Origin: Glaciecola sp. UBA2563
GTDB lineage: Bacteria; Pseudomonadota; Gammaproteobacteria; Enterobacterales; Alteromonadaceae
Length of the DNA: 64,000 bases
Assembly: GCA_002340325.1 (NCBI GenBank)
Contig: DDLV01000105.1
Span: 82,828 to 146,827, forward strand
Direction of reading: 5' to 3'
Under the pieces are notes generated by a model. The model was given only the letters and a program-made list of their open reading frames with translations, ran no database searches and was not told the origin of the DNA. The position numbers were made by a program, and so were the translations under genes. Below, one piece after another: positions 28,868 to 39,153 of the stretch. Numbering within the stretch: position 1 is the stretch's first letter; the number at the start of each line of letters is the position of its first letter.

Positions 28868-30280
28868 CTATTTTTCCTTTGAGGTTTTTTCGAGTACCGG
28901 GAGTATTTTTGCGACCTTGTCCTGCGTTTCTTGATATTCCTTAGCCGCATCGGAATCAATTACTATCCCACCTCCTGCCCAACAATACAGATTACCTTCT
29001 TCAACGAGCAAGGTTCTGATACAAATATTTAAGTCCATATCATCCCTAATGCCTATGTAACCAACACTGCCGCAATATATGCTGCGCTTATTCGGCTCTA
29101 GTTCACTAATGATCTGCATTGCTCTGACTTTGGGACATCCCGTGATTGAACCGCCAGGGAACGCACCACCGAGTAAATCAAAAGGGGTTGACGTGTCTCT
29201 TAATTTACCCTTTACAGTACTCACAAGATGATGTACCGCTGGATAAGATTCAAGCGAGAACAACTTGGGCACATCAACGCTGAATGCTTTGCAATGTTTG
29301 CTCAGGTCATTACGCAATAAATCAACAATCATAAGATTTTCAGCGCGGTCTTTTTCGGAAGCGAGCAGTTCATTGGCCAAACGTTGATCAGTTTTGCGGT
29401 CTTGATGCCTGGCAATTGTTCCTTTTATTGGCTTTGTTTCAACGGCGCCATCTTTAACCAACAGAAATCGTTCGGGTGATACACACATGATAACACTACT
29501 CTCAAGTTTCAGATATGCCGAAAATGGTGCTTCGTTATGTGCTCTTAGTTGTTTATATGCGTCGAATTCACTCCCTTCGTAACGCGCGCAAAATCGCTGT
29601 GCAAAGTTGACTTGATAACAGTCACCTTCGGTTAAGTATTGCTTAATGCGCTGGATTTTCAACGCATATTCATGCGCTGACAAGTTGGCCACCCATGCAC
29701 TTGATAAGTGGAATGTGTCATATGGTCTCGGCGGTTGCTCTAGAACGGATAACCAGTTGACTTGTTCATCCTCAATTGAGACCCAAAAGTACGCTTGTTC
29801 ATGATGATTATAAATGAGCGAATTTGCATAAAATCCGATGTCGACTTCAGGCAGGCTGTATTCATCAATACCAGCGCTGTCTATAGCGTCTGTTTGTGTA
29901 TTAAGGTCGTAGTTAAACGCACCAAGCCAACCGACTAAAAATGGCATTGATGTTGTAGGTGTAGGGGCCATCTGTTCGATTAACTGTTTTTGTAGTTCGG
30001 AAAGTAATGCAAATACGTTTGTGAATTTGTCTGCTGATGCCCTGAGGGATAACTGTGAACTAGCGTTGGTAAATGAAATTTCGCCAAGCTTGGACTGAAC
30101 TTTCATAACAGGGCTATGCGAAATTATAGAATGCGCCAAATGGATGTTTTTGCCCGTGTCACTAGTCTTATGGCCGCATGAGTCCAGCAGAATTGCGCCA
30201 GGTAAATGCGCAATAGATTCAAATATTTCGATGGGTAATCGGCCACCAAGGTCTACTTTAGATATTGTTATTTTTGCCAT
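28868..30280 (-). CDS. pabB: Aminodeoxychorismate synthase component I
   Basis: Converts chorismate plus ammonia to 4-amino-4-deoxychorismate for folate synthesis, together with the glutaminase PabA (not in this window). The 470-residue protein has the chorismate-binding core: EGDCYQVNFAQRF, SPERFL, the PIKGT motif with the catalytic Lys, ENLMIVDLLRNDL, GGAFPGGSITGCPKVRAM and YCGSVGYI. I start it at ATG 30280 (MAKITISKV), with CAGG seven bases upstream; the longer frame to 30307 would need TTG. It is divergent from fumarase. Confidence 0.94.
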   Translation of the reverse strand: MAKITISKVDLGGRLPIEIFESIAHLPGAILLDSCGHKTSDTGKNIHLAHSIISHSPVMKVQSKLGEISFTNASSQLSLRASADKFTNVFALLSELQKQLIEQMAPTPTTSMPFLVGWLGAFNYDLNTQTDAIDSAGIDEYSLPEVDIGFYANSLIYNHHEQAYFWVSIEDEQVNWLSVLEQPPRPYDTFHLSSAWVANLSAHEYALKIQRIKQYLTEGDCYQVNFAQRFCARYEGSEFDAYKQLRAHNEAPFSAYLKLESSVIMCVSPERFLLVKDGAVETKPIKGTIARHQDRKTDQRLANELLASEKDRAENLMIVDLLRNDLSKHCKAFSVDVPKLFSLESYPAVHHLVSTVKGKLRDTSTPFDLLGGAFPGGSITGCPKVRAMQIISELEPNKRSIYCGSVGYIGIRDDMDLNICIRTLLVEEGNLYCWAGGGIVIDSDAAKEYQETQDKVAKILPVLEKTSKEK

Positions 30281-30403
30281 TACTGCCTGATTTCGACGGA
30301 CTTTCAACCAAAGTCGCGTTTGTTGCTGTTGGTATCAATTTTATTTAGCGTTAGTATACGTGCCAAGCGGTATTTGCGTTAAACATTTTCAATAAGGAAG
30401 CCC

Positions 30404-31933
30404 ATGAGCACTATTCGCCAAAAAGATTTCATTGATAGTATTGCTGACGCTCTTCAGTTTATATCCTATTACCACCCACTTGATTACATCAAGGCAGTAG
30501 AAGACGCTTACAACAAAGAACAGAGCCAAGCGGCAAAGGATGCAATGGCGCAGATACTAATTAATTCGAGAATGTCTGCGGAAGGCAAGCGTCCGATTTG
30601 TCAAGATACCGGGATTGTTACCTGTTTTGTAAAAGTCGGCATGCAAGTTCAGTGGGACAAGACGGATATGACGGTGCAAGAAATGGTTGATGAAGGTACG
30701 CGTAGAGCGTACTTGAATCCAGATAATCCGCTTCGTGCATCGATTGTTGCAGATCCTGCAGGAACTAGAAAAAACACCAAAGATAACACGCCAGCAGTGG
30801 TTCACCTTGACCTGATCGCCGGTGATAAAATTGAAGTTATGATTGCCGCAAAAGGTGGTGGCTCTGAAAACAAATCAAAAATGGTAATGTTAAATCCCAG
30901 CGACGATATAGCTGACTGGGTAGTCAAAACGCTTCCATTAATGGGCGCTGGTTGGTGTCCGCCCGGTATGTTGGGGCTAGGCATTGGCGGTACGGCTGAA
31001 AAAGCCGCAGTACTTGCAAAAGAGTCGCTAATGGACCCTGTAGATATGCCAGAGTTATTGGAGCGTGGTCCTGAAACAACCGAAGAAAAACTAAGAGTTG
31101 ATATCTTTAACAAGGTCAATGCGCTTGGTATAGGTGCACAGGGCTTAGGTGGTTTAACTACGGTAGTAGATGTGAAAATCAAATCCGTTCCAACCCATGC
31201 AGCATCAAAACCCATTGCGATGATCCCCAACTGTGCGGCGACTAGACATGCACACTTTTATCTGGATGGCAGTGGTCCGGCTGATCTAAAAGCGCCGAGG
31301 CTAGAGGACTGGCCTGAGGTCACGTGGGAAGTTGGCGAAAATACTCGACGCGTAAACATGGATGACGTTACCAAAGAAGATGTGCAATCTTGGAAAGTCG
31401 GTGAGACAGTTCTTCTCAGTGGAAAGATGTTAACCGGCAGAGATGCAGCGCACAAACGTATTCAAACCATGTTGGAAAATGGTGAAGGGCTTCCTGATGG
31501 TGTTGATTTGACGAATAAGTTTATCTACTACGTTGGACCTGTAGACGCCGTTGGTGATGAAGTTGTTGGACCAGCCGGACCAACAACGGCAACGAGAATG
31601 GATAAATTCACCGACATGATGCTCGAGAAAACAGGTATAGTTGGCATGATCGGTAAAGCAGAACGCGGCCCCGCAACAGTTGAGAGCATTGCCAAACACA
31701 AAGCCGTTTATCTAATGGCAGTCGGCGGCGCTGCCTATCTAGTATCCAAAGCCATTAAAAAGGCGCGTGTAGTAGCGTTTGAAGATCTGGGCATGGAAGC
31801 GATTTACGAATTTGAAGTTGAAGATATGCCAGTAACGGTTGCAGTAGATAGCACGGGCAGCAATGCGCATGAAACGGGTCCTGCAATTTGGAAAGCTAAA
31901 ATCGCTGATTTAGACGTTGAGTTATCAAGTTAA
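30404..31933 (+). CDS. fumA: Class I (iron-sulfur) fumarate hydratase
   Basis: Interconverts fumarate and malate in the TCA cycle using an oxygen-sensitive [4Fe-4S] cluster. The 509-residue protein has the N-terminal domain with RPICQDTGI (first cluster Cys), CPPGMLGLGIGGTAEKA, IPNCAATRHAHF, and the C-terminal beta domain with LLSGKMLTGRDAAHKR and GPTTATRMD. RBS AAGGAAG precedes ATG 30404. The symbol fumA is used for the E. coli-type enzyme; fumA and fumB cannot be separated from sequence alone. Confidence 0.95.
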   Translation: MSTIRQKDFIDSIADALQFISYYHPLDYIKAVEDAYNKEQSQAAKDAMAQILINSRMSAEGKRPICQDTGIVTCFVKVGMQVQWDKTDMTVQEMVDEGTRRAYLNPDNPLRASIVADPAGTRKNTKDNTPAVVHLDLIAGDKIEVMIAAKGGGSENKSKMVMLNPSDDIADWVVKTLPLMGAGWCPPGMLGLGIGGTAEKAAVLAKESLMDPVDMPELLERGPETTEEKLRVDIFNKVNALGIGAQGLGGLTTVVDVKIKSVPTHAASKPIAMIPNCAATRHAHFYLDGSGPADLKAPRLEDWPEVTWEVGENTRRVNMDDVTKEDVQSWKVGETVLLSGKMLTGRDAAHKRIQTMLENGEGLPDGVDLTNKFIYYVGPVDAVGDEVVGPAGPTTATRMDKFTDMMLEKTGIVGMIGKAERGPATVESIAKHKAVYLMAVGGAAYLVSKAIKKARVVAFEDLGMEAIYEFEVEDMPVTVAVDSTGSNAHETGPAIWKAKIADLDVELSS

Positions 31934-31949
31934 AACACATTAAAAAATG

Positions 31950-31984
31950 CTCACTCGTTGCAATTGACAGCGGGTGAGTTATTG
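31950..31984 (+). terminator. Possible terminator after fumarase
   Basis: CTCACTCG (31950-31957) and CGGGTGAG (31971-31978) form an 8-bp stem with one G-T pair and a 13-base loop, followed by only TTATT. It starts 17 bases after the fumarase stop. The poor U-tract keeps confidence modest. Confidence 0.5.
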
Positions 31985-32001
31985 TCCATTCTACTGCTGT
32001 A

Positions 32002-33522
32002 ATGGAACCCTTCTATCTTCTCCCTCAATGGGCACAAATAACAATTGCTTCTTTGCTGGCATTGAGCATTGCTTTGCTCGTGACAGTTGTATTGCTAAAT
32101 CGCAAAAACATCCGTCAACAAAACACATTAAATCAGTCTCGGCAGTCCTTGGAAATTGCCAATCTACAATATCAGCAATTAGAAACTAAATGTCATGAGT
32201 TGTCAGAGTCCAAGCACGCGGAAGCATCTTCTTTTAAACAAAAAGAAAGTGTTTTGAAGCGAAATATAGAATCAATTCAAGCAAGAGAGTTATCGGATAA
32301 AACAGCGCTTGGTGCGCTAAAAGAGAAGGTCGCAGCGCTTGAAGAAATCAAAACTGAGAAACAACATTTGCAGCACAGCTATGAGCAGTTGTTAATAAAA
32401 AATAACGAATTAAATGCTCAATTATCGGCGCTCAAACAAAATATGGCGTCAGAGCGACTTCATTTCCAAGAGAAGCTAGGCATTCTAGAGCAAGCTGAAA
32501 AACGCTTGATAACAGAGTTTGAAAATACCGCGCACAAAATATTTGAGCAGAAGTCTGAAAAATTCACCAAGACAAGTGAATCAGGCTTAAATCAAATCCT
32601 TTCGCCATTAAAAAATCAGTTAGATGAATTTAAAAAACACGTTAGCGAACACTATGTCACTGAAGGAAAAGAGAGAGCGTCTTTGCGCACTGAAATTAAC
32701 AGTTTGAAAGTTTTGAATCAGCGCATCACACAAGAAGCAGAAGCACTCACTCAGGCGTTAAAAGGTGACACCAAAGTACAAGGTAATTGGGGTGAAATTG
32801 TACTTGAACGACTGTTGGAAGAGTCAGGTCTTCGTAAGGGGTTTGAGTATGAAATACAAGTCAGCGCCAAAAATGACGAAGGTAAACGGTTTTATCCTGA
32901 TGTTGTTGTGCATTTGCCAAACAAAAAAGACGTAGTCATTGACTCTAAAGTATCGCTTCTGGCATATGAAAAACTCAATCGTTCTGATTCAGAAGAAGCA
33001 AAAAAAGCTGCATTAAAACAGCATATAACCTCAGTAAAAACTCATATCAAAGGACTGAGTAAAAAAGACTATCAGGAACTTGAGAATATTCGTACCTTAG
33101 ATTATGTATTGATGTTTGTTCCAATCGAAGCGGCATTTATAACCGTTGTCGAAGAAGATCCCGATATCATTAGTCTTGCGCTGGAAAATCAAATTATGAT
33201 CGTCAGTCCGACCAACCTGCTCGTGGCACTGCGGACGATTCACAATATCTGGCAATACGAGTATCAGCATGAAAATGCTGCTAAAATCGCTGAACAGGCC
33301 AAGAAACTCTACGATAAATTCGTTGGTTTTTTAACGGACATGGATAAAGTGGGTAAACAGTTGGAATTAGCTTCTGTCAGCCATGAGTCTGCGCTTAGCA
33401 AACTGCATACAGGACGCGGAAATATTGTTCGCCAACTCGAAAACTTCAAATCACTGGGCGTCAATCCCACTAAAGCTATAGACAGTAAATTCATAGACGA
33501 CGAGGAGCAAGGCTCGCAGTAA
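32002..33522 (+). CDS. rmuC: DNA recombination protein RmuC
   Basis: A 506-residue RmuC-family protein. There is an N-terminal membrane segment (about 10-30), then a coiled-coil region to about 240 with many Lys/Glu/Gln heptads, then the conserved RmuC nuclease-like domain: KVQGNWGEIVLERLLEESGL, YPDVVVHLPNKKDVVIDSKVSL, and IMIVSPTNLLVALRTI. RmuC limits recombination at inverted repeats in E. coli. ATG 32002 follows the fumarase terminator. It is a single-gene unit followed by an 11-bp hairpin. Confidence 0.94.
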   Translation: MEPFYLLPQWAQITIASLLALSIALLVTVVLLNRKNIRQQNTLNQSRQSLEIANLQYQQLETKCHELSESKHAEASSFKQKESVLKRNIESIQARELSDKTALGALKEKVAALEEIKTEKQHLQHSYEQLLIKNNELNAQLSALKQNMASERLHFQEKLGILEQAEKRLITEFENTAHKIFEQKSEKFTKTSESGLNQILSPLKNQLDEFKKHVSEHYVTEGKERASLRTEINSLKVLNQRITQEAEALTQALKGDTKVQGNWGEIVLERLLEESGLRKGFEYEIQVSAKNDEGKRFYPDVVVHLPNKKDVVIDSKVSLLAYEKLNRSDSEEAKKAALKQHITSVKTHIKGLSKKDYQELENIRTLDYVLMFVPIEAAFITVVEEDPDIISLALENQIMIVSPTNLLVALRTIHNIWQYEYQHENAAKIAEQAKKLYDKFVGFLTDMDKVGKQLELASVSHESALSKLHTGRGNIVRQLENFKSLGVNPTKAIDSKFIDDEEQGSQ

Positions 33523-33549
33523 GACTTTAGTCTTAGTAAGGTGCGGAAA

Positions 33550-33576
33550 GTTGAAGTTTAGTATTTAAACTTCAAC
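33550..33576 (+). terminator. 11-bp AT-rich hairpin downstream of rmuC
   Basis: GTTGAAGTTTA (33550-33560) and TAAACTTCAAC (33566-33576) are exact reverse complements with a 5-base loop. It lies 28 bases after the rmuC stop and before the CheB-CheR gene. No U-tract follows, so it may be a 3'-end stabiliser, an operator for the next gene, or a weak terminator. Confidence 0.45.
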
Positions 33577-33662
33577 TGATTCAGAAATTAGTGTTATAAC
33601 TATCATGTAAAAAATTTGACGCACCACCGCTGTCGCACTTTTACGAAAAAGAACGAGCCGCT

Positions 33663-36551
33663 ATGTCGTATGAAAGAACGTCGTCCGAAAAAAATTTTGA
33701 ACGTAAGAATGTACCGATAGTCTGCATTGGTGCATCTGCAGGTGGTCTAGAGGCAATAGAGCTCTTTTTTCAGAACTGTCCTAGTGATTTGGGCGCTGCT
33801 TACGTCGTCATCCAGCACCTCTCGTCACACTACAAAAGCATGATGGATGATCTGGTTAATCGGTACTCGAGCATGGCGGTAAAGATGATTGAGTCAGATG
33901 AGGTGCCAGAGGCTAACACCATCTACCTCATTCAAGCGGGGACCACTATCACGCTTGAGAAGAATCGATTCAAAGTGCAGTCAAAACTAGACGGCGAATT
34001 GAGCCTGCCGATTGACATTTTTTTACAATCGTTGGCTGACGACAAAGTGCCTACTACGATTGCCATCATACTAAGCGGGACTGGATCTGATGGTTCTAGA
34101 GGTATTCATGATATACACGCACAGGCTGGTTTTGTCATTGCTCAAGTGCCTTCAGAAGCGAGTTTTGATGGTATGCCGCAAAGTGCTATTAGCACTGGCA
34201 TGGTTGATAATATTGTATCGGCCGCTGAGATGGGGAACATTGTCGCAAGATATCTAAAAAGCGGAGATAAGCCCGAACAAGAAAGATTTTATGCAAGTTT
34301 TGTAGATGAACCAGAGCAACACAGAAATAGGATCCTCGAAAAACTATTAACCGAATTAAACATAAGTTTTGGCTTCTACAAAGAAGCTACTGTCAATCGT
34401 CGCATTGAGCGAAGAATGCAGGTTAAACACATTGCAGATCTCGCCAAGTATGCAGAGGTAGTTGAAAAAGACCCGAATGAAGTATTTGCGCTACGAAAAG
34501 AGCTGCTCATCCCTGTATCAAGCTTTTTTAGGGATCCCAACACGTTTCAATTTATTTATGACGATGTGCTTCAAAAAATCATTGAGACAAAAAAACCGGG
34601 AGAAGAAATTCGATTTTGGGTCGCGGGCTGTGCAACCGGCGAAGAAGCTTATACCTATGCCATCCTACTAGATGCAAAACTAAGAGAACTTAACAAACGC
34701 ATCAATTTTAAGTTGTTTGCAACTGATGTAAACCCGGACATTATTGAAAAAGCGTCGAGAGGAGAGTTTTCTGAGAATGCAAAAACCGAAATTCCGCCGA
34801 CGTTTTTAAAAACATATTTCACCGCAAGTGAAAAGCATATAACGATAAATCAAGATATTCGCCAGCGTGTTGTTTTTGCTGTACACAATCTGTTGGCAGA
34901 TGCTCCGTTTACCAAAATGGATTTGGTAAGCTGTCGGAATACCCTTATTTATTTTACTCAAGAGGCACAACAAGAAGCGCTTCAAAGAATGCAATTCGCG
35001 GTAAATCAAGATGGCTTCTTAGTTTTGGGGAAGAGCGAAAGCTTGATGACACAAACCGACTATTTCTCGCAAGTACATAAAAGTTTTAAAATTTATGTAT
35101 GTGATGAAAAAAGCCCAGCCATCGCCAATATGCTCAAATACTCATCGCAGGGTCAAAACTATAAAGTAAAGCGTCTAGGTAAGAAAAGTTTTGCGGGTAA
35201 AAGAGATGAAATTGAGAGAATCGCAGAATCAGAGATTCAGTCCAATCTAATACCGCTTTGTTTGTTAGTCAATCAACACTTCGAGATCTTGCATATCTAT
35301 GGACAGGATACAAGTCTGTTATCTATCAGATCGGGCATTGTTTCAAATAAGGTTTCAAGTGTACTACCTGATAAGTTGGCGCCTGTCGCAATTGCACTTA
35401 TACAGCGTTTAGTTGCAGTCGGTAAACCGTCACAAGCTGACCCGGTTTTAATCGATATCAACGGCGAAGTTAATGAGGTTAAGCTAAAAGGTTGGCAAAG
35501 TGATACAGATACTGAGCATCCATACTTTATTCTAAGTTTCGATACACAGAGAATTGAATCTGACGCTGAGTACAAATCTGAAACTATTGATGTCCCAGTT
35601 GATTTAAAACATCGAATCCAGCAACTTGAGGCTGAGCTCGGTGCGACAAGAGAAAGTCTTCAAACCACGATTGAAGAACTGGAAACAACCAACGAAGAAT
35701 TACAGGCAACTAACGAAGAATTAATGGCCTCTAATGAAGAAATGCAAAGCTCAAATGAAGAACTGCAATCCGTAAACGAAGAGCTCAATACGGTTAACGC
35801 GGAATATCATGAGAAAATGAGCATTTTGAATCGCATTAATGCCGACTTAGGGGCAATGTCACTTTCAACGGGTATTGCGACTATTTTTGTTGATGATCAG
35901 CAGAATTTGACTAGGTTTACACCGGATGCCTCATTCTTGTTTAAAGTTAGAGAGCAAGACTTGGGTAGACCGCTCAATGAAATTGTTAATTTATTAGAGT
36001 ATCCCGCCTTATTCGACGATATTCAGTCCACCATTGAATCCGGCATTACAAGGGAAAATGAAGTGATGGGCCCAGATAATCGGGGGTATTTAATGCGAAT
36101 AGTGAGCTACAAGCTACCGAGTGTTAATAAGCTCGGCGCCGCTATTTCGCTCATAGAGTCGGAAAGTTTTGGCAGCTATCACAAAATAATCGATGCACTT
36201 CCTGAGCATATCGCGGTGCTGGATAGCAAGGGAGAAATCGTTTTAGTTAACAAAGCGTGGAAACGATTTGCGCTGGTTAATAGCGATCAGCAAGTAAATG
36301 TGATAGCGTTTTTGGGTAGTAACTATTTAGATGTTTGTGCAGGCGATCCGGAGTCAATCGAAATTGGTGAAGGTATACGCATGGTTTTAAGCGGCAAGAA
36401 GCGGTTCTATTCGCATAAATACCCTTGTCACTCACCAACGGAAAAACGTTGGTTTATCATGGAAGTGCGCTTCGTTGAACACTCACTATATCGTGCTGTA
36501 ATTTCACATATAAATGTATCCCAATGGGAGAAGGAAGATAGTGAAGCATAA
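33663..36551 (+). CDS. CheB-CheR-PAS fusion protein (methylesterase/methyltransferase)
   Basis: A 962-residue cytoplasmic fusion. The CheB methylesterase domain (about 15-195) has the triad S25 (IGASAGG), H52 (IQHLSS) and D143 (GSDGSRG). The CheR domain (about 220-490) has [19 protein letters not shown] (SAM site), FATDVN and CRNTLIYF. A long coiled coil (about 645-720) is built from repeats of the form ELxxTNEELQxxNEE, followed by two PAS-like regions. CheB acts without its own receiver domain. No CheA, CheW or chemoreceptor adjoins it, so the target is unknown. The next gene starts on the base after its stop codon. Confidence 0.92.
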   Translation: MSYERTSSEKNFERKNVPIVCIGASAGGLEAIELFFQNCPSDLGAAYVVIQHLSSHYKSMMDDLVNRYSSMAVKMIESDEVPEANTIYLIQAGTTITLEKNRFKVQSKLDGELSLPIDIFLQSLADDKVPTTIAIILSGTGSDGSRGIHDIHAQAGFVIAQVPSEASFDGMPQSAISTGMVDNIVSAAEMGNIVARYLKSGDKPEQERFYASFVDEPEQHRNRILEKLLTELNISFGFYKEATVNRRIERRMQVKHIADLAKYAEVVEKDPNEVFALRKELLIPVSSFFRDPNTFQFIYDDVLQKIIETKKPGEEIRFWVAGCATGEEAYTYAILLDAKLRELNKRINFKLFATDVNPDIIEKASRGEFSENAKTEIPPTFLKTYFTASEKHITINQDIRQRVVFAVHNLLADAPFTKMDLVSCRNTLIYFTQEAQQEALQRMQFAVNQDGFLVLGKSESLMTQTDYFSQVHKSFKIYVCDEKSPAIANMLKYSSQGQNYKVKRLGKKSFAGKRDEIERIAESEIQSNLIPLCLLVNQHFEILHIYGQDTSLLSIRSGIVSNKVSSVLPDKLAPVAIALIQRLVAVGKPSQADPVLIDINGEVNEVKLKGWQSDTDTEHPYFILSFDTQRIESDAEYKSETIDVPVDLKHRIQQLEAELGATRESLQTTIEELETTNEELQATNEELMASNEEMQSSNEELQSVNEELNTVNAEYHEKMSILNRINADLGAMSLSTGIATIFVDDQQNLTRFTPDASFLFKVREQDLGRPLNEIVNLLEYPALFDDIQSTIESGITRENEVMGPDNRGYLMRIVSYKLPSVNKLGAAISLIESESFGSYHKIIDALPEHIAVLDSKGEIVLVNKAWKRFALVNSDQQVNVIAFLGSNYLDVCAGDPESIEIGEGIRMVLSGKKRFYSHKYPCHSPTEKRWFIMEVRFVEHSLYRAVISHINVSQWEKEDSEA

Positions 36552-39137
36552 ATGAGTTCCAATTTTAAAAATGAGCTGAATAGGCAAAAAATCGAGATGG
36601 AACTCGCACGAGTTGATGAAGCATTAGACAAGCTAGATAAAAAGTCAGAGCCGATAAAACATTTGATACAATCGATTCAAACGTATCAGGCTGAGCTTGA
36701 ATTTCAAAATGCAGAATTGATTGAAAAAGGTGATGAAAACAATTCTTTAAGAGAGCATTATTTTTCATTATTCACGAATTTACCTCTGCCTGCAATCACC
36801 ATTGATAAGCGCCTCAACATTCTGGAAAGTAATCTGTCAGCTAAATCACATTTCCTATTGGAGAGCGTGAGTGAGTTTACCCAGAAATCGCTTTATCGCA
36901 TTTTTGATTTTGAAAATGTGCAGAGAATTATACAGGGTATTATTCAATCAAAAATTGCCAAGGAAACAAAAATTGATCATTTGTTTTTGAAAAAAAATGA
37001 TAAAACATATGTTTTCAATCTATTTATTAATTACATAAAAGGTACATCGACAGTTAGTGAAAAGTATATGCTGGTATTTGAAGATATCAGCATTGAACAC
37101 GCCTTTATTAAACAAAATGCACTATTTTCAAGTGTTTTAGACAGTGCTAGTGATGCGTTGATTGCGCTGGATAATATGGCTAACATCACGACATTTTCTA
37201 ATAACCTACAGCGCCTGTTTAAACCTCGTACACCATTTACAAAACAAAATTTGTTAGCCGAACTCCCTCGTAAAATCGCTGATATTATATTCAATTATGC
37301 GGGTAATAGGGCGAGTAGAAAAGCGAGAGTTGACAAGGTAGTTGAGTTATCCAATGACAAAATGGAGATGTCGCAGTGGTTTAGGATTAACTGTTTTCCA
37401 ATTAATAAAGACGGCGAAGTAATTGGCGCTGGTTTTATGATTTCTGATGAATCGCACTATATTAAGCGAGAGAGGGAATTGGAACTTGCCATTCGCGTCT
37501 TTAACGAAGGACAGCAGGGTATTGTTGTCACGGATGCAAACTATTGTATTCTTCAGGCGAATAAGGCATTCGAAGACATTTTTGGATATGCGGAAGAGGA
37601 GATAATCGGTCAAAGCGCAAACCTATTGAAATCTGATTACCATGACGTTAGCTTTTTTGAGCGTAAATGGTCTGATATTAGCCAGCGCGGTGAGTGGGAA
37701 GGTGAGATTTGGAACCGACACAAAGACGGTTCGGCATGCGCGCAATGGATGAGCGTATCAGCACATCCTAAAGATAGTGCTATTCCGTCAAATTATATAT
37801 TGGTTTTTCGTGATATTTCCCATCAGAAGATGCAAGAGCAACAGATTTCCGAACTGGTTTATTACGATACGTTGACTGGTTGCGGTAACAGAAGACTGCT
37901 TGAAAAAACCATTGAATCGCTGACGAACGGTATCCATAAAGAGGGGTTTGCACTATTTTTCATTGATTTAGACTACTTTAAACTGATCAATGACGTGCAT
38001 GGGCACGATATGGGAGACAAGCTTCTAAAGGCTGCAACATCTCGATTAAAACGGTTAATTCGGGAGCGAGATGAAATTTTCCGACTTGGCGGTGACGAAT
38101 TCCTTGTTCTTTTCAACGGGCTAAAAGAAGATGACATGGAACAAAAGGCAATGATGATTTTGGATGCCGCAAAATCGCCTTATAACATTGAACAAAAACA
38201 ACTTCATATCTCAGCATCTATTGGCATCTCTCAGTACCCCAAAGATGGTGAAGATTTTATCACGCTATTAAAACATGCTGACGCTGCACTTTATGAAGCG
38301 AAGGAAAGCGGGCGTCGCGGTTTTCGGTTTTTTGCGCCATCGATATTTAGTTCAATGCAGCGCAAAGTAAATCTCGAACAACAGCTACGAAGCTGTATGC
38401 AAAGAGATGAAATGTCACTTGTTTATATGCCTATATTGGATTGTACAAATCTAACGTGTGAAAAGGCTGAAGTTCTTCTGCGATGGACCTCAGGTGAACT
38501 GGGGCATATTTTGCCTCAAGAGTTTATTCCAGTTGCAGAAAAAAGCGATCTTATTCACTACATTACAAGATTTGTGCTGGAAAGAACGCTTGAAGCTATA
38601 CGTCATTTGAATGGCATCTCCGATAGGCGGTTGAGATTATCAATTAACGTGTCCGTGTTGGATCTTCGAAATGAGGCGTTTTTCAGAACGATTCTTAAAC
38701 TTCTCGAACAAAATTGCGACATTAGCGGACAACTTATTTTTGAATTGACAGAGAATGTGTTTGCCGATGATCTTGAGCGAATTAAAGTCAACATGAATCG
38801 TCTAAAAGCCTATGGCGTTTCAATTTCGATTGACGACTTCGGAACGTCTTATTCTTCGCTTTCCTACTTGACCACCTTGCCAATTGATGAGTTAAAGATT
38901 GACCGTGAGTTTACCTCTAATTTATTCAAGAATGAAAACAACGAGAAAATATGCAAAGCCGTATGCGTGATGGCACATTCACTCAATTATTCTTGTGTTG
39001 CTGAAGGTGTTGAGACCGAACAACAGTTTGATTGGTTAAAAGAAGCAGGGTGCGACTTTTCGCAAGGCTTCTTGCATCGAAGGCCACAAACGTTTGACAA
39101 GTTTATAGAAAACTACGCGACCCCGACTAAAAGTTAG
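36552..39137 (+). CDS. PAS-GGDEF-EAL cyclic-di-GMP protein
   Basis: 861 residues: an N-terminal coiled coil, about three PAS-type sensory regions (to about 430; VTDANYCILQANKAFEDIFGYAEEEIIGQ is a clear PAS), a GGDEF domain with intact active site GGDEF at 513-517, and an EAL domain at about 600-855. The EAL signature reads EVL at 640-642; other catalytic groups are present (SINVSV, FELTENVF, IDDFGTSYSSL, ELKIDREF). Both cyclase and phosphodiesterase activity are possible, with the Val substitution common in active enzymes. It starts with ATG directly after the CheB-CheR stop (TAAATG), so the two are translationally coupled. Confidence 0.93.
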   Translation: MSSNFKNELNRQKIEMELARVDEALDKLDKKSEPIKHLIQSIQTYQAELEFQNAELIEKGDENNSLREHYFSLFTNLPLPAITIDKRLNILESNLSAKSHFLLESVSEFTQKSLYRIFDFENVQRIIQGIIQSKIAKETKIDHLFLKKNDKTYVFNLFINYIKGTSTVSEKYMLVFEDISIEHAFIKQNALFSSVLDSASDALIALDNMANITTFSNNLQRLFKPRTPFTKQNLLAELPRKIADIIFNYAGNRASRKARVDKVVELSNDKMEMSQWFRINCFPINKDGEVIGAGFMISDESHYIKRERELELAIRVFNEGQQGIVVTDANYCILQANKAFEDIFGYAEEEIIGQSANLLKSDYHDVSFFERKWSDISQRGEWEGEIWNRHKDGSACAQWMSVSAHPKDSAIPSNYILVFRDISHQKMQEQQISELVYYDTLTGCGNRRLLEKTIESLTNGIHKEGFALFFIDLDYFKLINDVHGHDMGDKLLKAATSRLKRLIRERDEIFRLGGDEFLVLFNGLKEDDMEQKAMMILDAAKSPYNIEQKQLHISASIGISQYPKDGEDFITLLKHADAALYEAKESGRRGFRFFAPSIFSSMQRKVNLEQQLRSCMQRDEMSLVYMPILDCTNLTCEKAEVLLRWTSGELGHILPQEFIPVAEKSDLIHYITRFVLERTLEAIRHLNGISDRRLRLSINVSVLDLRNEAFFRTILKLLEQNCDISGQLIFELTENVFADDLERIKVNMNRLKAYGVSISIDDFGTSYSSLSYLTTLPIDELKIDREFTSNLFKNENNEKICKAVCVMAHSLNYSCVAEGVETEQQFDWLKEAGCDFSQGFLHRRPQTFDKFIENYATPTKS

Positions 39138-39153
39138 GGGCTAATGCCCCTAG
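39134..39153. terminator. Bidirectional terminator between convergent genes
   Basis: TAGGGGC (39135-39141) and GCCCCTA (39146-39152) form a 7-bp stem with a TAAT loop, overlapping the stop codons of both the GGDEF-EAL gene and the GH17 gene. On the minus strand it is followed by ACTTTT. Confidence 0.65.
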
